Assembly (NCBI RefSeq): GCF_900105005.1
Contig: NZ_LT629748.1
Coordinates: 1,674,001 to 1,738,000 of the forward strand
From: Halopseudomonas litoralis
GTDB lineage: Bacteria > Pseudomonadota > Gammaproteobacteria > Pseudomonadales > Pseudomonadaceae
DNA length: 64,000 bases
Reading direction: 5' to 3'
The notes below the pieces were generated by a model that saw only the letters and a program-made list of their open reading frames with translations, did no database searches and was not told the origin of the DNA. Shown here in pieces: positions 38,689 to 46,996 of this stretch; the first letter of the stretch is position 1; the number at the start of each line of letters is the position of its first letter. The translations under genes were made by a program, and so were the position numbers.

Positions 38689-38713
38689 ATATCCAACCAA
38701 TTTAGTCAAGTAT
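38689..38713 (-). promoter_or_regulatory. IscR type-1-like box over the iscR-suf promoter
   Basis: The complementary strand reads ATACTTGACTAAATTGG and continues to ATAT. It matches the 25-base IscR type-1 consensus perfectly in the left half and at most positions on the right. TTGACT within it is a candidate -35, so bound IscR would block RNA polymerase. Confidence 0.7.
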
Positions 38714-38926
38714 TAACCCCTCTTCCTGATAAGGACGTATTACAGATCCACATGGACGAGCGCAGTCGTTTTCCGGCGCATAGTATAGAGTCATTGTCAG
38801 AGCCCTTGAAGCAAAAGCGGGAGCATGTTCTGCTTGGGTGAATTCGCGCGAAACAGCTGATACAGGCCGAAATTACGTGTATTGTTCTGTCACTTTTCAA
38901 TTATGTCCCACCAGGAGTCTTGATCG

Positions 38927-40363
38927 ATGAGCCATGAAAAACAATTCTATATCAACGGCCAATGGGTAGAGCCCAACGGCGATCGCACCGTTGATGTGAT
39001 CAATCCCGCCACCGAAGAGGTAGCAGCTACCATTGCGCTGGGTAACGAGCAGGATGTTGATGCTGCTGTTGCCGCTGCACGCGAGGCGTTCGAGTCCTTC
39101 TCCAAGACCAGCCGTGAAGAGCGTATCGCTCTGCTGGAGCGCGTTCTCGAGGTCTATCAGCGCCGCTCCGATGAGTTTGCCAAGGCCATTTCCATTGAGA
39201 TGGGTGCCCCGGCCAAGCTGTCGAAATACGCCCAGGCCCCCTCTGGCACCGGTCATTTCGCTGCGGCATTGAAAGCTCTGAAAGAGTTCGAGTTCGAAGA
39301 GCGCATCGGCAATACCCTGGTGGTCAAGGAGCCGATCGGCGTATGCGGTCTGATTACCCCGTGGAACTGGCCGATCAACCAACTGGCTTGCAAGATCGCC
39401 CCTGCCCTGGCCACCGGCTGCACCATGGTGCTCAAGCCCTCGGAAGTGGCTCCACTTTCTGCGCTGCTGCTCGCCGAAGTACTGGACGAAGCCGGCGTGC
39501 CTGCCGGGGTGTTCAACCTGGTCAACGGCGACGGCCCCACTGTCGGCTCGGCCATGTCAGGCCATCCGGATATCGACATGATGTCCTTTACCGGCTCCAC
39601 CGGTGCCGGCCGCCAGGTTATGAAGAACGGCGCCGAGACCATCAAACGCGTGGCACTGGAACTGGGCGGCAAGTCGGCCAACATCCTGCTGGATGATGCG
39701 GATTTCGAGAAGATGGTCGCCCACGGCGTCATGTCTTGCATGAATAACAGCGGTCAGTCCTGTAACGCCCCGACCCGCATGCTGGTACCCAACAGCCGCA
39801 TGGATGAAGTCGCTGCCATCGCCAAAGCCGTTTCGGCCAAGGTCAAGGCCGGTGCACCGGACGGCGCGGATACGGTCATCGGGCCGGTCGTCTCCAAGGT
39901 TCAGTGGAGCAAGATCCAGGACTTGATCGGCAAGGGCATCGAAGAAGGCGCCAAACTGGTGGTCGGCGGTACCGGTCGCCCAGAGGGACTGGACAAGGGC
40001 TACTATGTACAACCGACCATCTTCAGCCACGTCACCCCCGACATGACCATTGCCCGCGAAGAAATTTTCGGGCCGGTACTGTCCATCATCGGTTACAAAG
40101 ATGAGGCCGATGCCATTCGCATCGCGAACGACACCCGGTATGGCCTGTCTGGCTATATCTCCTCCGCTGACCTGGATCGTGCCCGCAACGCTGCCCGCCA
40201 GATCCGCACCGGCATGGTCCATCTCAACGGCGCTCCGCTGGATAACAACGCCCCCTTCGGTGGCTACAAGGAATCCGGCAACGGTCGCGAATGGGGCCAT
40301 TATGGCCTGGAAGATTTCCTTGAAGTGAAATCTATCTTCGGCTATTACGCCGCCGATAAGTAA
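38927..40363 (+). CDS. NAD(P)-dependent aldehyde dehydrogenase
   Basis: The 478-residue aldehyde dehydrogenase oxidises an unknown aldehyde to its acid. The catalytic residues are Glu245 in LELGGKSA and Cys279 in SGQSCNAPTR, and the cofactor-binding TPWNWPINQL and SFTGSTGAG segments are present. The length and sequence suit the broad betaine/succinate-semialdehyde group, but the substrate cannot be named. AGGAG lies 10 bases before the ATG. It is divergent from iscR, and a tandem repeat follows it. Confidence 0.92.
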   Translation: MSHEKQFYINGQWVEPNGDRTVDVINPATEEVAATIALGNEQDVDAAVAAAREAFESFSKTSREERIALLERVLEVYQRRSDEFAKAISIEMGAPAKLSKYAQAPSGTGHFAAALKALKEFEFEERIGNTLVVKEPIGVCGLITPWNWPINQLACKIAPALATGCTMVLKPSEVAPLSALLLAEVLDEAGVPAGVFNLVNGDGPTVGSAMSGHPDIDMMSFTGSTGAGRQVMKNGAETIKRVALELGGKSANILLDDADFEKMVAHGVMSCMNNSGQSCNAPTRMLVPNSRMDEVAAIAKAVSAKVKAGAPDGADTVIGPVVSKVQWSKIQDLIGKGIEEGAKLVVGGTGRPEGLDKGYYVQPTIFSHVTPDMTIAREEIFGPVLSIIGYKDEADAIRIANDTRYGLSGYISSADLDRARNAARQIRTGMVHLNGAPLDNNAPFGGYKESGNGREWGHYGLEDFLEVKSIFGYYAADK

Positions 40364-40379
40364 TATCCGGCGCATTGCC

Positions 40380-40512
40380 TGATCGTTCCCGCGCTCCCGC
40401 GTGGGAACGCCTGCCGGGACGCTCTGCGTCCCAATCCCGCCGCCATGCAAGCTGCCAATTCGGACGCGGGAGCGTCCAGGGCGCGGCTCCCACGCAGAGC
40501 ATGGGAGCCATC
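40380..40512. repeat. structured 133-bp intergenic repeat, copy 1
   Basis: The unit contains four adjacent inverted repeats: GTTCCCGCG/CGTGGGAAC, GGGACGC/GCGTCCC, GGACGC/GCGTCC and GGCTCCC/GGGAGCC. It resembles the GTTCCCACGC-type dispersed elements of many gamma-proteobacterial genomes. Open frames across it are spurious. It lies in the 401-base gap between the dehydrogenase and AsmA genes. Confidence 0.88.
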
Positions 40513-40537
40513 GAAAACCGAGTACTGGCTCCAAAGC

Positions 40538-40670
40538 TGATCGTTCCCGCGCTCCCGCGTGGGAATGCCTGTCGGGACGCTCTGCGTCCCAATCCCGCCG
40601 CTATGCAAGCTGCCAATTCGGACGCCGGAGCATCCAAGGCGCGGTTCCCACGCAGAGCATGGGAACCATC
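40538..40670. repeat. structured 133-bp intergenic repeat, copy 2
   Basis: The second tandem copy has the same length, a 158-base period and 8 substitutions by my count. In the last stem both arms changed (GGCTCCC/GGGAGCC to GGTTCCC/GGGAACC), so pairing is kept. Confidence 0.88.
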
Positions 40671-40764
40671 GGTAGTCGTATATTGGTGCCTGCCTGTTCC
40701 GCAGACTTTGCTAGTCTGAACCTGACGCATTCTTATCGGATGCATGATGAAAGGCGAATAAGGT

Positions 40765-42807
40765 ATGGCGCGCATTGGTGGTTTTTTCATCTGGATATTG
40801 ACCGGTCTGGTGCTGCTGGTGGCAGCATTGGCGTTGTTTCTGGTGCTGTTCGACTGGAATCTGCTCAAGCCGACGATCAATGAACGGGTTTCCGAGGCCC
40901 TTGATCGGCCCTTTGCCATTGAAGGTGACCTGTCGGTGGCTTGGCGGCGCGAGCCGGAGACGGACGGCGGGCGGGCTTGGCTGCCCTGGCCACACATTGC
41001 CGCCGAGCAGATGATACTGGGCAATCCGGAATGGGCCGAAGGCGACACCTTTGTCAGTCTGCAGCAGGTGAAGTTGCGCCTGGCGCTGCTACCGCTGCTA
41101 TCAAAGACCGTACACATCCCACGCATCGATGTGCAGGGACCGGTAGTGAACGCGCAACGCCTGGCTGACGGGCGCGACAACTGGACCTTCGATCTGGGCA
41201 GCGAGGATGATGCCTCGGCCGAGGAGTCAGCACCCTGGAAGCTGGATATCGGCACCATTGGTTTTGATCAGGGACAGATAATGGTCGATGACGCGATCAG
41301 CAAGCTTCAGCTCGATATGCAGGTCGAGCCCCTGGGTGAACCCATCGCCTTTGATGAGATTGTCGGCAAACCGGAGGAGTCGGCGACGGCCGCTCCCCAG
41401 GAATACGTCTTCGCCTGGCGCGCCGAGGGGCGTTACCAGGGACAGACGGTGCAAGGCGAAGGCAAGGTCGGCGGTCTGCTGGCACTGCAGGACGCAGCCC
41501 TGCCGTTTCCGCTGGAGGCGGATGTCCGCGCCGGATCCACCCGCATCCGCCTGGCCGGCACCCTGACCGATCCGCAGAATCTGGGCGCGTTGGACCTGAA
41601 CCTGCGACTCTCGGGCACCAGTCTGGGCAACCTTTATCCTCTGACCGGGGTGACCCTGCCCGATAGCCCACCCTACTCCACCGACGGCCGCCTGAGTGCG
41701 CAGCTGCAGGCTGCCGAAGGTGCTACCTACCGCTATCAGGACTTCAATGGCAGCATTGGCGACAGTGATATCCATGGCGATCTGACTTATGTGGCCGGCG
41801 AGCCCCGCCCCAAGCTGTCCGGCAGCCTCGTGTCCAACCAGCTGCTGTTCAGCGATCTGGCGCCGTTGATCGGGGCCGACTCCAATGCCGAGAAAGAGGC
41901 CCGCGGCAGCAGCGCTCGGCAGCCGGCCGACAAGGTACTTCCAGTCGAGGAATTCCGCACCGAGCGCTGGCGGGCGATGGATGCCGATGTGCACGTGCGC
42001 GGTCGGCACATTGTACACAGCGAACAACTGCCGATCACCGACCTCGACGCCCAGGTTCTGCTTGAAGATGGTCGGCTGCATCTGGCACCCCTCAAGTTCG
42101 GCATGGCCGGCGGCGAGTTGCAGGCCGATATTCGGCTGAACGGCGGTACCACGCCACTGCAGGGGCAGGCCAAACTGAATGCCCGTGGCTTCAAGCTCAA
42201 GGAACTGGCACCCAGTTTTGCACCGATGCAGACCAGCCTCGGCGAGCTGAACGGCGACGCCGACCTGAGCGGGCACGGCAATTCGGTGGCGGCGCTGTTG
42301 GGCAGTGCCGATGGCTCGGTGCAGCTGGTAATCAATGATGGCACGGTAAGTCGCAGCCTGATGGAAATTGCCGGACTCAATGTCGGTAATTATCTGATCA
42401 CTAAAATGTTCGGCGACGAGGACGTGCAAATCAATTGCGCAGTGGCGGATCTGGCACTTGATGATGGACTGATGACTACGCCGATATTCATCATCGATAC
42501 CGAGAATGCACTGATCCGAGTCGACGGCGAGGTGAACTTCGCCAGCGAAGAGCTGGATCTGGATATCTCCCCCGACTCCAAGGGCATGCGTATCTTCTCC
42601 CTGCGCTCGCCCTTGTATGTCCGCGGCTCCTTCAGCGACCCCAACCCGGGCGTACATGCCGGGCCGCTGGCATTGCGGGGTACCGGCATGCTGGCTTTGG
42701 GCGCAGTGACCCCGGCTGCTGCGCTGCTGGCGCTCATCGCGCCCAGCGGCGAGCAGACCAGTCAGTGCCAGGAACTGCTGGAGGAAATGCGTAACGACCA
42801 GCGCTGA
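40765..42807 (+). CDS. AsmA family protein
   Basis: The 680-residue protein has one N-terminal membrane helix (residues 7-28) and a long periplasmic part, with the AsmA pattern FLVLFDWNLLKPTINERVSE near the membrane and an AsmA_2-type C-terminal region (DLSGHGNSVAALLGSADGSV, MEIAGLNVGNYL). AsmA-like proteins are thought to move phospholipids between the two membranes. The C-terminus (TPAAALLALIAPSGEQTSQC) is typical of the family. It stands alone between the repeats and a terminator. Confidence 0.88.
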   Translation: MARIGGFFIWILTGLVLLVAALALFLVLFDWNLLKPTINERVSEALDRPFAIEGDLSVAWRREPETDGGRAWLPWPHIAAEQMILGNPEWAEGDTFVSLQQVKLRLALLPLLSKTVHIPRIDVQGPVVNAQRLADGRDNWTFDLGSEDDASAEESAPWKLDIGTIGFDQGQIMVDDAISKLQLDMQVEPLGEPIAFDEIVGKPEESATAAPQEYVFAWRAEGRYQGQTVQGEGKVGGLLALQDAALPFPLEADVRAGSTRIRLAGTLTDPQNLGALDLNLRLSGTSLGNLYPLTGVTLPDSPPYSTDGRLSAQLQAAEGATYRYQDFNGSIGDSDIHGDLTYVAGEPRPKLSGSLVSNQLLFSDLAPLIGADSNAEKEARGSSARQPADKVLPVEEFRTERWRAMDADVHVRGRHIVHSEQLPITDLDAQVLLEDGRLHLAPLKFGMAGGELQADIRLNGGTTPLQGQAKLNARGFKLKELAPSFAPMQTSLGELNGDADLSGHGNSVAALLGSADGSVQLVINDGTVSRSLMEIAGLNVGNYLITKMFGDEDVQINCAVADLALDDGLMTTPIFIIDTENALIRVDGEVNFASEELDLDISPDSKGMRIFSLRSPLYVRGSFSDPNPGVHAGPLALRGTGMLALGAVTPAAALLALIAPSGEQTSQCQELLEEMRNDQR

Positions 42808-42821
42808 AAGGCGGATACAAA

Positions 42822-42852
42822 AAAGGGGCTTCGTTCAAGACGAAGCCCCTTT
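42822..42852. terminator. bidirectional terminator between asmA-like gene and pntB
   Basis: AAAGGGGCTTCGT, a 5-base loop and ACGAAGCCCCTTT form a 13-bp stem between convergent genes. Confidence 0.92.
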
Positions 42853-42869
42853 CGTTTTCAGCTACAGAA

Positions 42870-44288
42870 TCAACCCAGCGATTTCACCGCGTCGATCATC
42901 TGTACCATCACCTTCTGCGCATCACCGTAGACCATGGAAGTGTTCTCGGCGTAGAACAGTTCGTTCTCCACGCCGGAGTAACCCTTGCCCTGACCACGCT
43001 TGACTACATAAGCCTGCTGCGCCATGTCGACGTTGAGGATCGGCATGCCATAGATCGGACTGGATTTGCGATGACGAGCAGCCGGGTTGACCACGTCGTT
43101 GGCACCCAGAACGATGGCCACGTCGGCCTGCGGGAAGTCCTCGTTGATATCTTCCAGGTCATGGATGATGTCGTAGGGGACACCGGCTTCGGCCAGCAAC
43201 ACGTTCATGTGCCCCGGCATACGACCGGCGACCGGGTGGATAGCGAACGCCACATCCACACCCTGCTTCTGCAGCAGCTTCACGAATTCATACAGCTTGT
43301 GCTGCGCCTGCGCTACCGCCAGACCGTAGCCTGGAACGATGATCACCTTGCTGGCGTAGTACATGGCGATTGCCGCGTCGGAGGCATCCGCTGCTTTCAT
43401 GGTGCCTTCGATGTCGCCATCTTCGCCACCATCATCACCGCCAAACTGGCTGAAGATCACGTTGCTGACCGGGCGGTTCATGGCCTTGGCCATCATCAGC
43501 GTCAGCAGGGTACCTGCCGAGCCAACCACGGTACCGGCAATGATCATCGCCGGGTTCTGCAGCACGAAACCTTCGAAGGCAACAGCCAGGCCGGTGAACG
43601 CGTTATACAGAGAGATCACTACCGGCATGTCCGCGCCACCGATAGGGGTAGTCAGCAACACGCCCAGCAGCAGCGCCAGAATAAAGAACAGCGCGATCAA
43701 CGGCAAGGAAATCACACCATTGATGCCGGTGACCACAATGTAGGCACCCAAGGCCAGCGAGCCGAGGAAAAGCACGCCGTTGATCAACTGTTGCGCTGGC
43801 AGGCGGATCACACCGTTCATGCGGCCGTCGAGCTTGGCCCAGGCGACCAGGGAACCGGACAGTGCTACTGCACCGATCAGGCCACCCAATACCGCCAGTA
43901 CCGAGACCACAACGCCGTGGGACTGGGCGTTGCCGGAAAACAGCTCGGTCGCCGCAATGGCTGCTGCTGCACCGCCACCCATACCGTTATACAGAGCAAC
44001 CATTTGTGGCATATCGGTCATGGCGACCTTCTTGCCGCTGTACCAGGCCCAACCCAGACCCAGGCCCAATGCGATCAGTACCAGCGCCACGTTCATGGTC
44101 AGGTGTTCCTGCGCCGCTTCGCGTACATCAAAGCCGTACAGGAAGGCAGCCAATACCGCCAGCACCATGCCGACGCCGGCAATCAGGATACCGGAGCGCG
44201 CGGTGACCGGGCTGGCCATGCGCTTGAGACCATAGATAAATAGCAGTGCCGTGAGAAAGTAAACGGCTTCGATTATAAATTGACTCAT
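42870..44288 (-). CDS. pntB: NAD(P) transhydrogenase subunit beta
   Basis: PntB is the beta subunit of the proton-translocating transhydrogenase that moves hydride between NADH and NADP. The 472-residue protein has about nine membrane helices in its first 260 residues and a C-terminal NADP-binding domain (VIIVPGYGLAVAQAQHKL, then HPVAGRMPGHMNVLLAEAGV and the KRGQGKGYSGVENELFY loop). Six bases separate it from pntAB. Confidence 0.96.
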   Translation of the reverse strand: MSQFIIEAVYFLTALLFIYGLKRMASPVTARSGILIAGVGMVLAVLAAFLYGFDVREAAQEHLTMNVALVLIALGLGLGWAWYSGKKVAMTDMPQMVALYNGMGGGAAAAIAATELFSGNAQSHGVVVSVLAVLGGLIGAVALSGSLVAWAKLDGRMNGVIRLPAQQLINGVLFLGSLALGAYIVVTGINGVISLPLIALFFILALLLGVLLTTPIGGADMPVVISLYNAFTGLAVAFEGFVLQNPAMIIAGTVVGSAGTLLTLMMAKAMNRPVSNVIFSQFGGDDGGEDGDIEGTMKAADASDAAIAMYYASKVIIVPGYGLAVAQAQHKLYEFVKLLQKQGVDVAFAIHPVAGRMPGHMNVLLAEAGVPYDIIHDLEDINEDFPQADVAIVLGANDVVNPAARHRKSSPIYGMPILNVDMAQQAYVVKRGQGKGYSGVENELFYAENTSMVYGDAQKVMVQMIDAVKSLG

Positions 44289-44294
44289 TGGATG

Positions 44295-44618
44295 TTATTC
44301 CTTGTCCGCTGTACCTTGGCGCTTGTTGCTGGGCTTGAACATCTCCAGCATGCGCTCAGTCACCACATAACCGCCGGCAGCGTTACCCGCGCCGAGCAGT
44401 ACGCCGAAAAAGCCGATGACCTGTTCCAGAGTGGAGCCCGCGTTCAACAGTGCCCACATGGCGCCGACCACAACAATGCCGTGGACGAAATTGGAACCGG
44501 ACATCAGCGGCGTGTGCAGGATGGCCGGAACACGGCCAATGATTTCGTACCCGGTGAAAGCGGCCAGCATGAAGATATACAGAGCCACAAAGCCGGTAAT
44601 GGTAGTTACTGGATCCAT
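44295..44618 (-). CDS. pntAB: NAD(P) transhydrogenase subunit alpha, part 2 (membrane)
   Basis: This 107-residue protein supplies the alpha-subunit membrane helices, which in E. coli are fused to the NAD domain but in pseudomonads are a separate gene. Three hydrophobic helices are visible (about 7-27, 41-60 and 62-85). The C-terminus is short and basic. It lies two bases after pntAA and just before pntB, the standard split order. Confidence 0.94.
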   Translation of the reverse strand: MDPVTTITGFVALYIFMLAAFTGYEIIGRVPAILHTPLMSGSNFVHGIVVVGAMWALLNAGSTLEQVIGFFGVLLGAGNAAGGYVVTERMLEMFKPSNKRQGTADKE

Positions 44619-44620
44619 GA

Positions 44621-45748
44621 TTATTCCTCGCCAGGTTCAAGGGCCTTGCGTGCGGCCTCGTTACGGATTTCACCAGCGTGCGTCAGTACCGCGCCGGCCA
44701 GGATCTCGTCCTCCCAGTCGATGGCCAGTTCGCCATCCTTGACCATCAGGCCGACCAGGTTCTGCAGGTTGCGCGCATAGAGCTCCGACGCGTGCTCGGC
44801 CAGTCGGCTCGGTACGTTCAGCGGCGCGACAATGGTCACAGGACCGACTTCGACGGTTTCGCCAGGGACCGTGAGTGGCGTGTTACCACCCCCTTCAGCC
44901 GCCAGATCGATGATCACCGAGCCGGGCTTCATGCCCATGATCTGCGCTTCGCTGATGATTTTCGGGCTGGGGCGACCGGGAATGGCGGCGGTGGTGATCA
45001 CGGCATCGGCTTGCTGGATATGCCGAGTGACGACCTTCTCCACCTGAGCTTTTTCCTCGTCGGTCAGTTCGCGCGCATAACCGCCCTGCCCGCTGGCAGA
45101 AACGCCGGTATCGACGAACTTGCCGCCAACCGATTCGACCTGTTCCTTCACCTCGGCACGCACGTCATAGCCTTCGATCATGGCCCCCAGACGTTTGGCT
45201 GTCGCCAGCGCCTGCAGACCAGCGACCCCTGCACCCATGACCAATACCTTGGCCGGACGCAGAGAGCCAACGGCTGTGGTCATCATGGGAAGAATGCGGT
45301 TGAGGCTGGTAGCTGCCATGAGACCCGCGGCATAGCCGGTCAGCGCAGCCTGGGAGGACAGAGCGTCCATCGCCTGGGCGCGAGTGATACGCGGTACCAG
45401 TTCCATGGCAAAACAGGTGATCTGGCGATCACGCAGTGCCTTGACGATCTCCGGCTCGCGATGAGCATAGACGAAACAGCACAGAACCGTACCTGGTGCC
45501 ATTTGTTCGATCTCGGCCAGCTCCGGTGGCTGTACGCGGAAGATCAGCTGGGGTGCTGACGGGGTGGAAGTAATCTGTACGCCTTCGTTCTCGAAGGCGC
45601 TGTCGGGAATTCTCGCCGCCAGGCCTGCACCTGGTTGTAAAGAACATTCAATACCCAGTTTCGCCAGCTTACTGGCGACAGAAGGGACCAGAGCGACACG
45701 CTTTTCATTCTCGCGCGTCTCCCCGGGAATAAACAGACTGACCGACAT
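44621..45748 (-). CDS. pntAA: NAD(P) transhydrogenase subunit alpha, part 1 (NAD-binding)
   Basis: PntAA is the soluble NAD(H)-binding subunit. The 375-residue protein has an alanine-dehydrogenase-like fold with the Rossmann motif VMGAGVAGLQALATAKRLGA, preceded by PETRENEKRVALVPS-like N-terminal residues (GETRENEKRVALVPSVASKL). AAGGAGACC precedes the ATG. A perfect Anr/FNR box lies about 105 bases upstream. In P. fluorescens pntAA is reported in the RccR regulon, but I find no RccR-type palindrome here. Confidence 0.96.
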   Translation of the reverse strand: MSVSLFIPGETRENEKRVALVPSVASKLAKLGIECSLQPGAGLAARIPDSAFENEGVQITSTPSAPQLIFRVQPPELAEIEQMAPGTVLCCFVYAHREPEIVKALRDRQITCFAMELVPRITRAQAMDALSSQAALTGYAAGLMAATSLNRILPMMTTAVGSLRPAKVLVMGAGVAGLQALATAKRLGAMIEGYDVRAEVKEQVESVGGKFVDTGVSASGQGGYARELTDEEKAQVEKVVTRHIQQADAVITTAAIPGRPSPKIISEAQIMGMKPGSVIIDLAAEGGGNTPLTVPGETVEVGPVTIVAPLNVPSRLAEHASELYARNLQNLVGLMVKDGELAIDWEDEILAGAVLTHAGEIRNEAARKALEPGEE

Positions 45749-45852
45749 GGGGGTCTCCTTTTCCTACTTGTTTGTTTTATTCAATCCAAAAATCCGGGCA
45801 AGGATACACTAAGAGCAAGTAGACTTTTGTATGGTATTTGAAAAAAAAAGCA

Positions 45853-45866
45853 TTGATTGCGATCAA
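45853..45866. promoter_or_regulatory. perfect Anr/FNR box upstream of pntAA
   Basis: TTGAT-TGCG-ATCAA matches the FNR/Anr consensus TTGATNNNNATCAA exactly. The only gene reading away from it downstream is pntAA, about 105 bases away. A weak CATACA -10-like hexamer lies at 45828-45833 on that strand. Confidence 0.65.
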
Positions 45867-45955
45867 TTTTCCCGCGATACAGAAGTCAAGCAGGTGATTC
45901 CCTTTGTTTTTTGATGAATAAAGGTATTTTCACTTCCCATATGGTGCATCAAGGA

Positions 45956-46861
45956 TCAGGCAGCGAGTACAAGCAACCAGACTGGCAAGGTAATAGCGGC
46001 CATCACCGTCGACAGGAAGATCACCGAGCCGAGGATGCGGGTGTCCTCCTGCCCCATGGCGAAAGCCAGAACATTGATGCCCGTGGGACAGGCCGCCATC
46101 AACACCAGAACCGTGCGCGCATCCGCGGTCAACCCCGGCAACAGCCATCCCATGCCCAGGACCAGTAGCGGAAATATCACCAGCTTGGCGGTGGTTAGCA
46201 TCGCCATGGTGCCACTCAGGTATAGCCGGTAGCTGGCCAGGCTCATACCGAGCATCAGCAAAGCGGTAGGCAGAGCTGCCGCGGCGAGCATTTCCACGAT
46301 ATGCCACAGCGGGCCGGGAACAGGCAGGCCGGACAGGTTCACCAAGGCGCCCAGGAATAGCCCGATGATCAGCGGGTTGGCCAGGCTGGAGAGCAACGCC
46401 TTCCAATCGACCTTCTCGCCACGGTTACCCCAGAAAGCGTTATAGATGCTCTGCAAGGTAAACAGCAGCAGACTGTGGAATACCAGGACGGCAAACAGGT
46501 AGACCAGACTTTCCACGCCCAGCATGACCGTAATCAGCGGTATGCCCACCAGCACATTATTCGAATAGCTGGCTGCGAGCCCCATGGAAGAAGGGCGCCC
46601 CAGCCGCCGATGCACCCACATGTTGACCGCAATAAACACTGCGAAGGCCGGAATGAAATAGAGCATCAACAGCAAGGGAGAGAGCGCCTCGAGCAGATCC
46701 GCCCGGGCCAGCCCGGAGAACAGCAATACGGGCATGAACAGCTTGAAGGTGATAATGCCCAGGGTCTTGTGACCCTCGGTCGGGATAATGCGGCGAGCAC
46801 CGAGAAACCAACCCAGGAATATCAGACCGAAAACAGGCACCAGGGCGTTAACAACAACCAT
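45956..46861 (-). CDS. AEC family transporter (auxin efflux carrier-like permease)
   Basis: The 301-residue permease has about ten hydrophobic helices in two halves, with the family's central NPLIIGLFLGALVNLSGLP and the late VLMAACPTGINVLAFAMG segments. AEC proteins in bacteria export or import organic acids such as malate; the substrate here is unknown. I chose the ATG at 46861 because GGGGAA precedes it. Longer frames to 46879 or 47113 run into the divergent symporter's leader. Confidence 0.88.
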   Translation of the reverse strand: MVVVNALVPVFGLIFLGWFLGARRIIPTEGHKTLGIITFKLFMPVLLFSGLARADLLEALSPLLLMLYFIPAFAVFIAVNMWVHRRLGRPSSMGLAASYSNNVLVGIPLITVMLGVESLVYLFAVLVFHSLLLFTLQSIYNAFWGNRGEKVDWKALLSSLANPLIIGLFLGALVNLSGLPVPGPLWHIVEMLAAAALPTALLMLGMSLASYRLYLSGTMAMLTTAKLVIFPLLVLGMGWLLPGLTADARTVLVLMAACPTGINVLAFAMGQEDTRILGSVIFLSTVMAAITLPVWLLVLAA

Positions 46862-46996
46862 CGACGTTTCCCCAAACATGTCGGAAAATGCCTCCCGACC
46901 AAGCGGGCAAGTGTAGCAGTCTCGCACCCCAGTTTGCCGATGGCGCATTCCAGCCCAGCGACTACATTTATAGCGACAACTGCGAAAGGATCGCCA

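Noticed and set aside
38706-38900. Open frame in the iscR/dehydrogenase divergent gap
   Set aside because: It runs through the promoter regions, has no ribosome-binding site and no family features.
40380-40670. CRISPR array
   Set aside because: Only two 133-base copies with internal stems and one short gap; no spacer pattern and no cas genes.
40332-41258. Open frames through the tandem repeat
   Set aside because: The peptides come from the repeat units themselves and are repetitive; such frames are common annotation errors.
45749-45852. RccR operator upstream of pntAA
   Set aside because: Only CTACTTG (45764-45770) and CAAGTAG (45816-45822) far apart were found; neither half nor spacing fits the RccR palindrome.
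46475-46996. N-terminal extension of the AGCS symporter
   Set aside because: It crosses the divergent AEC permease gene; a good start with a ribosome-binding site exists at 46997.
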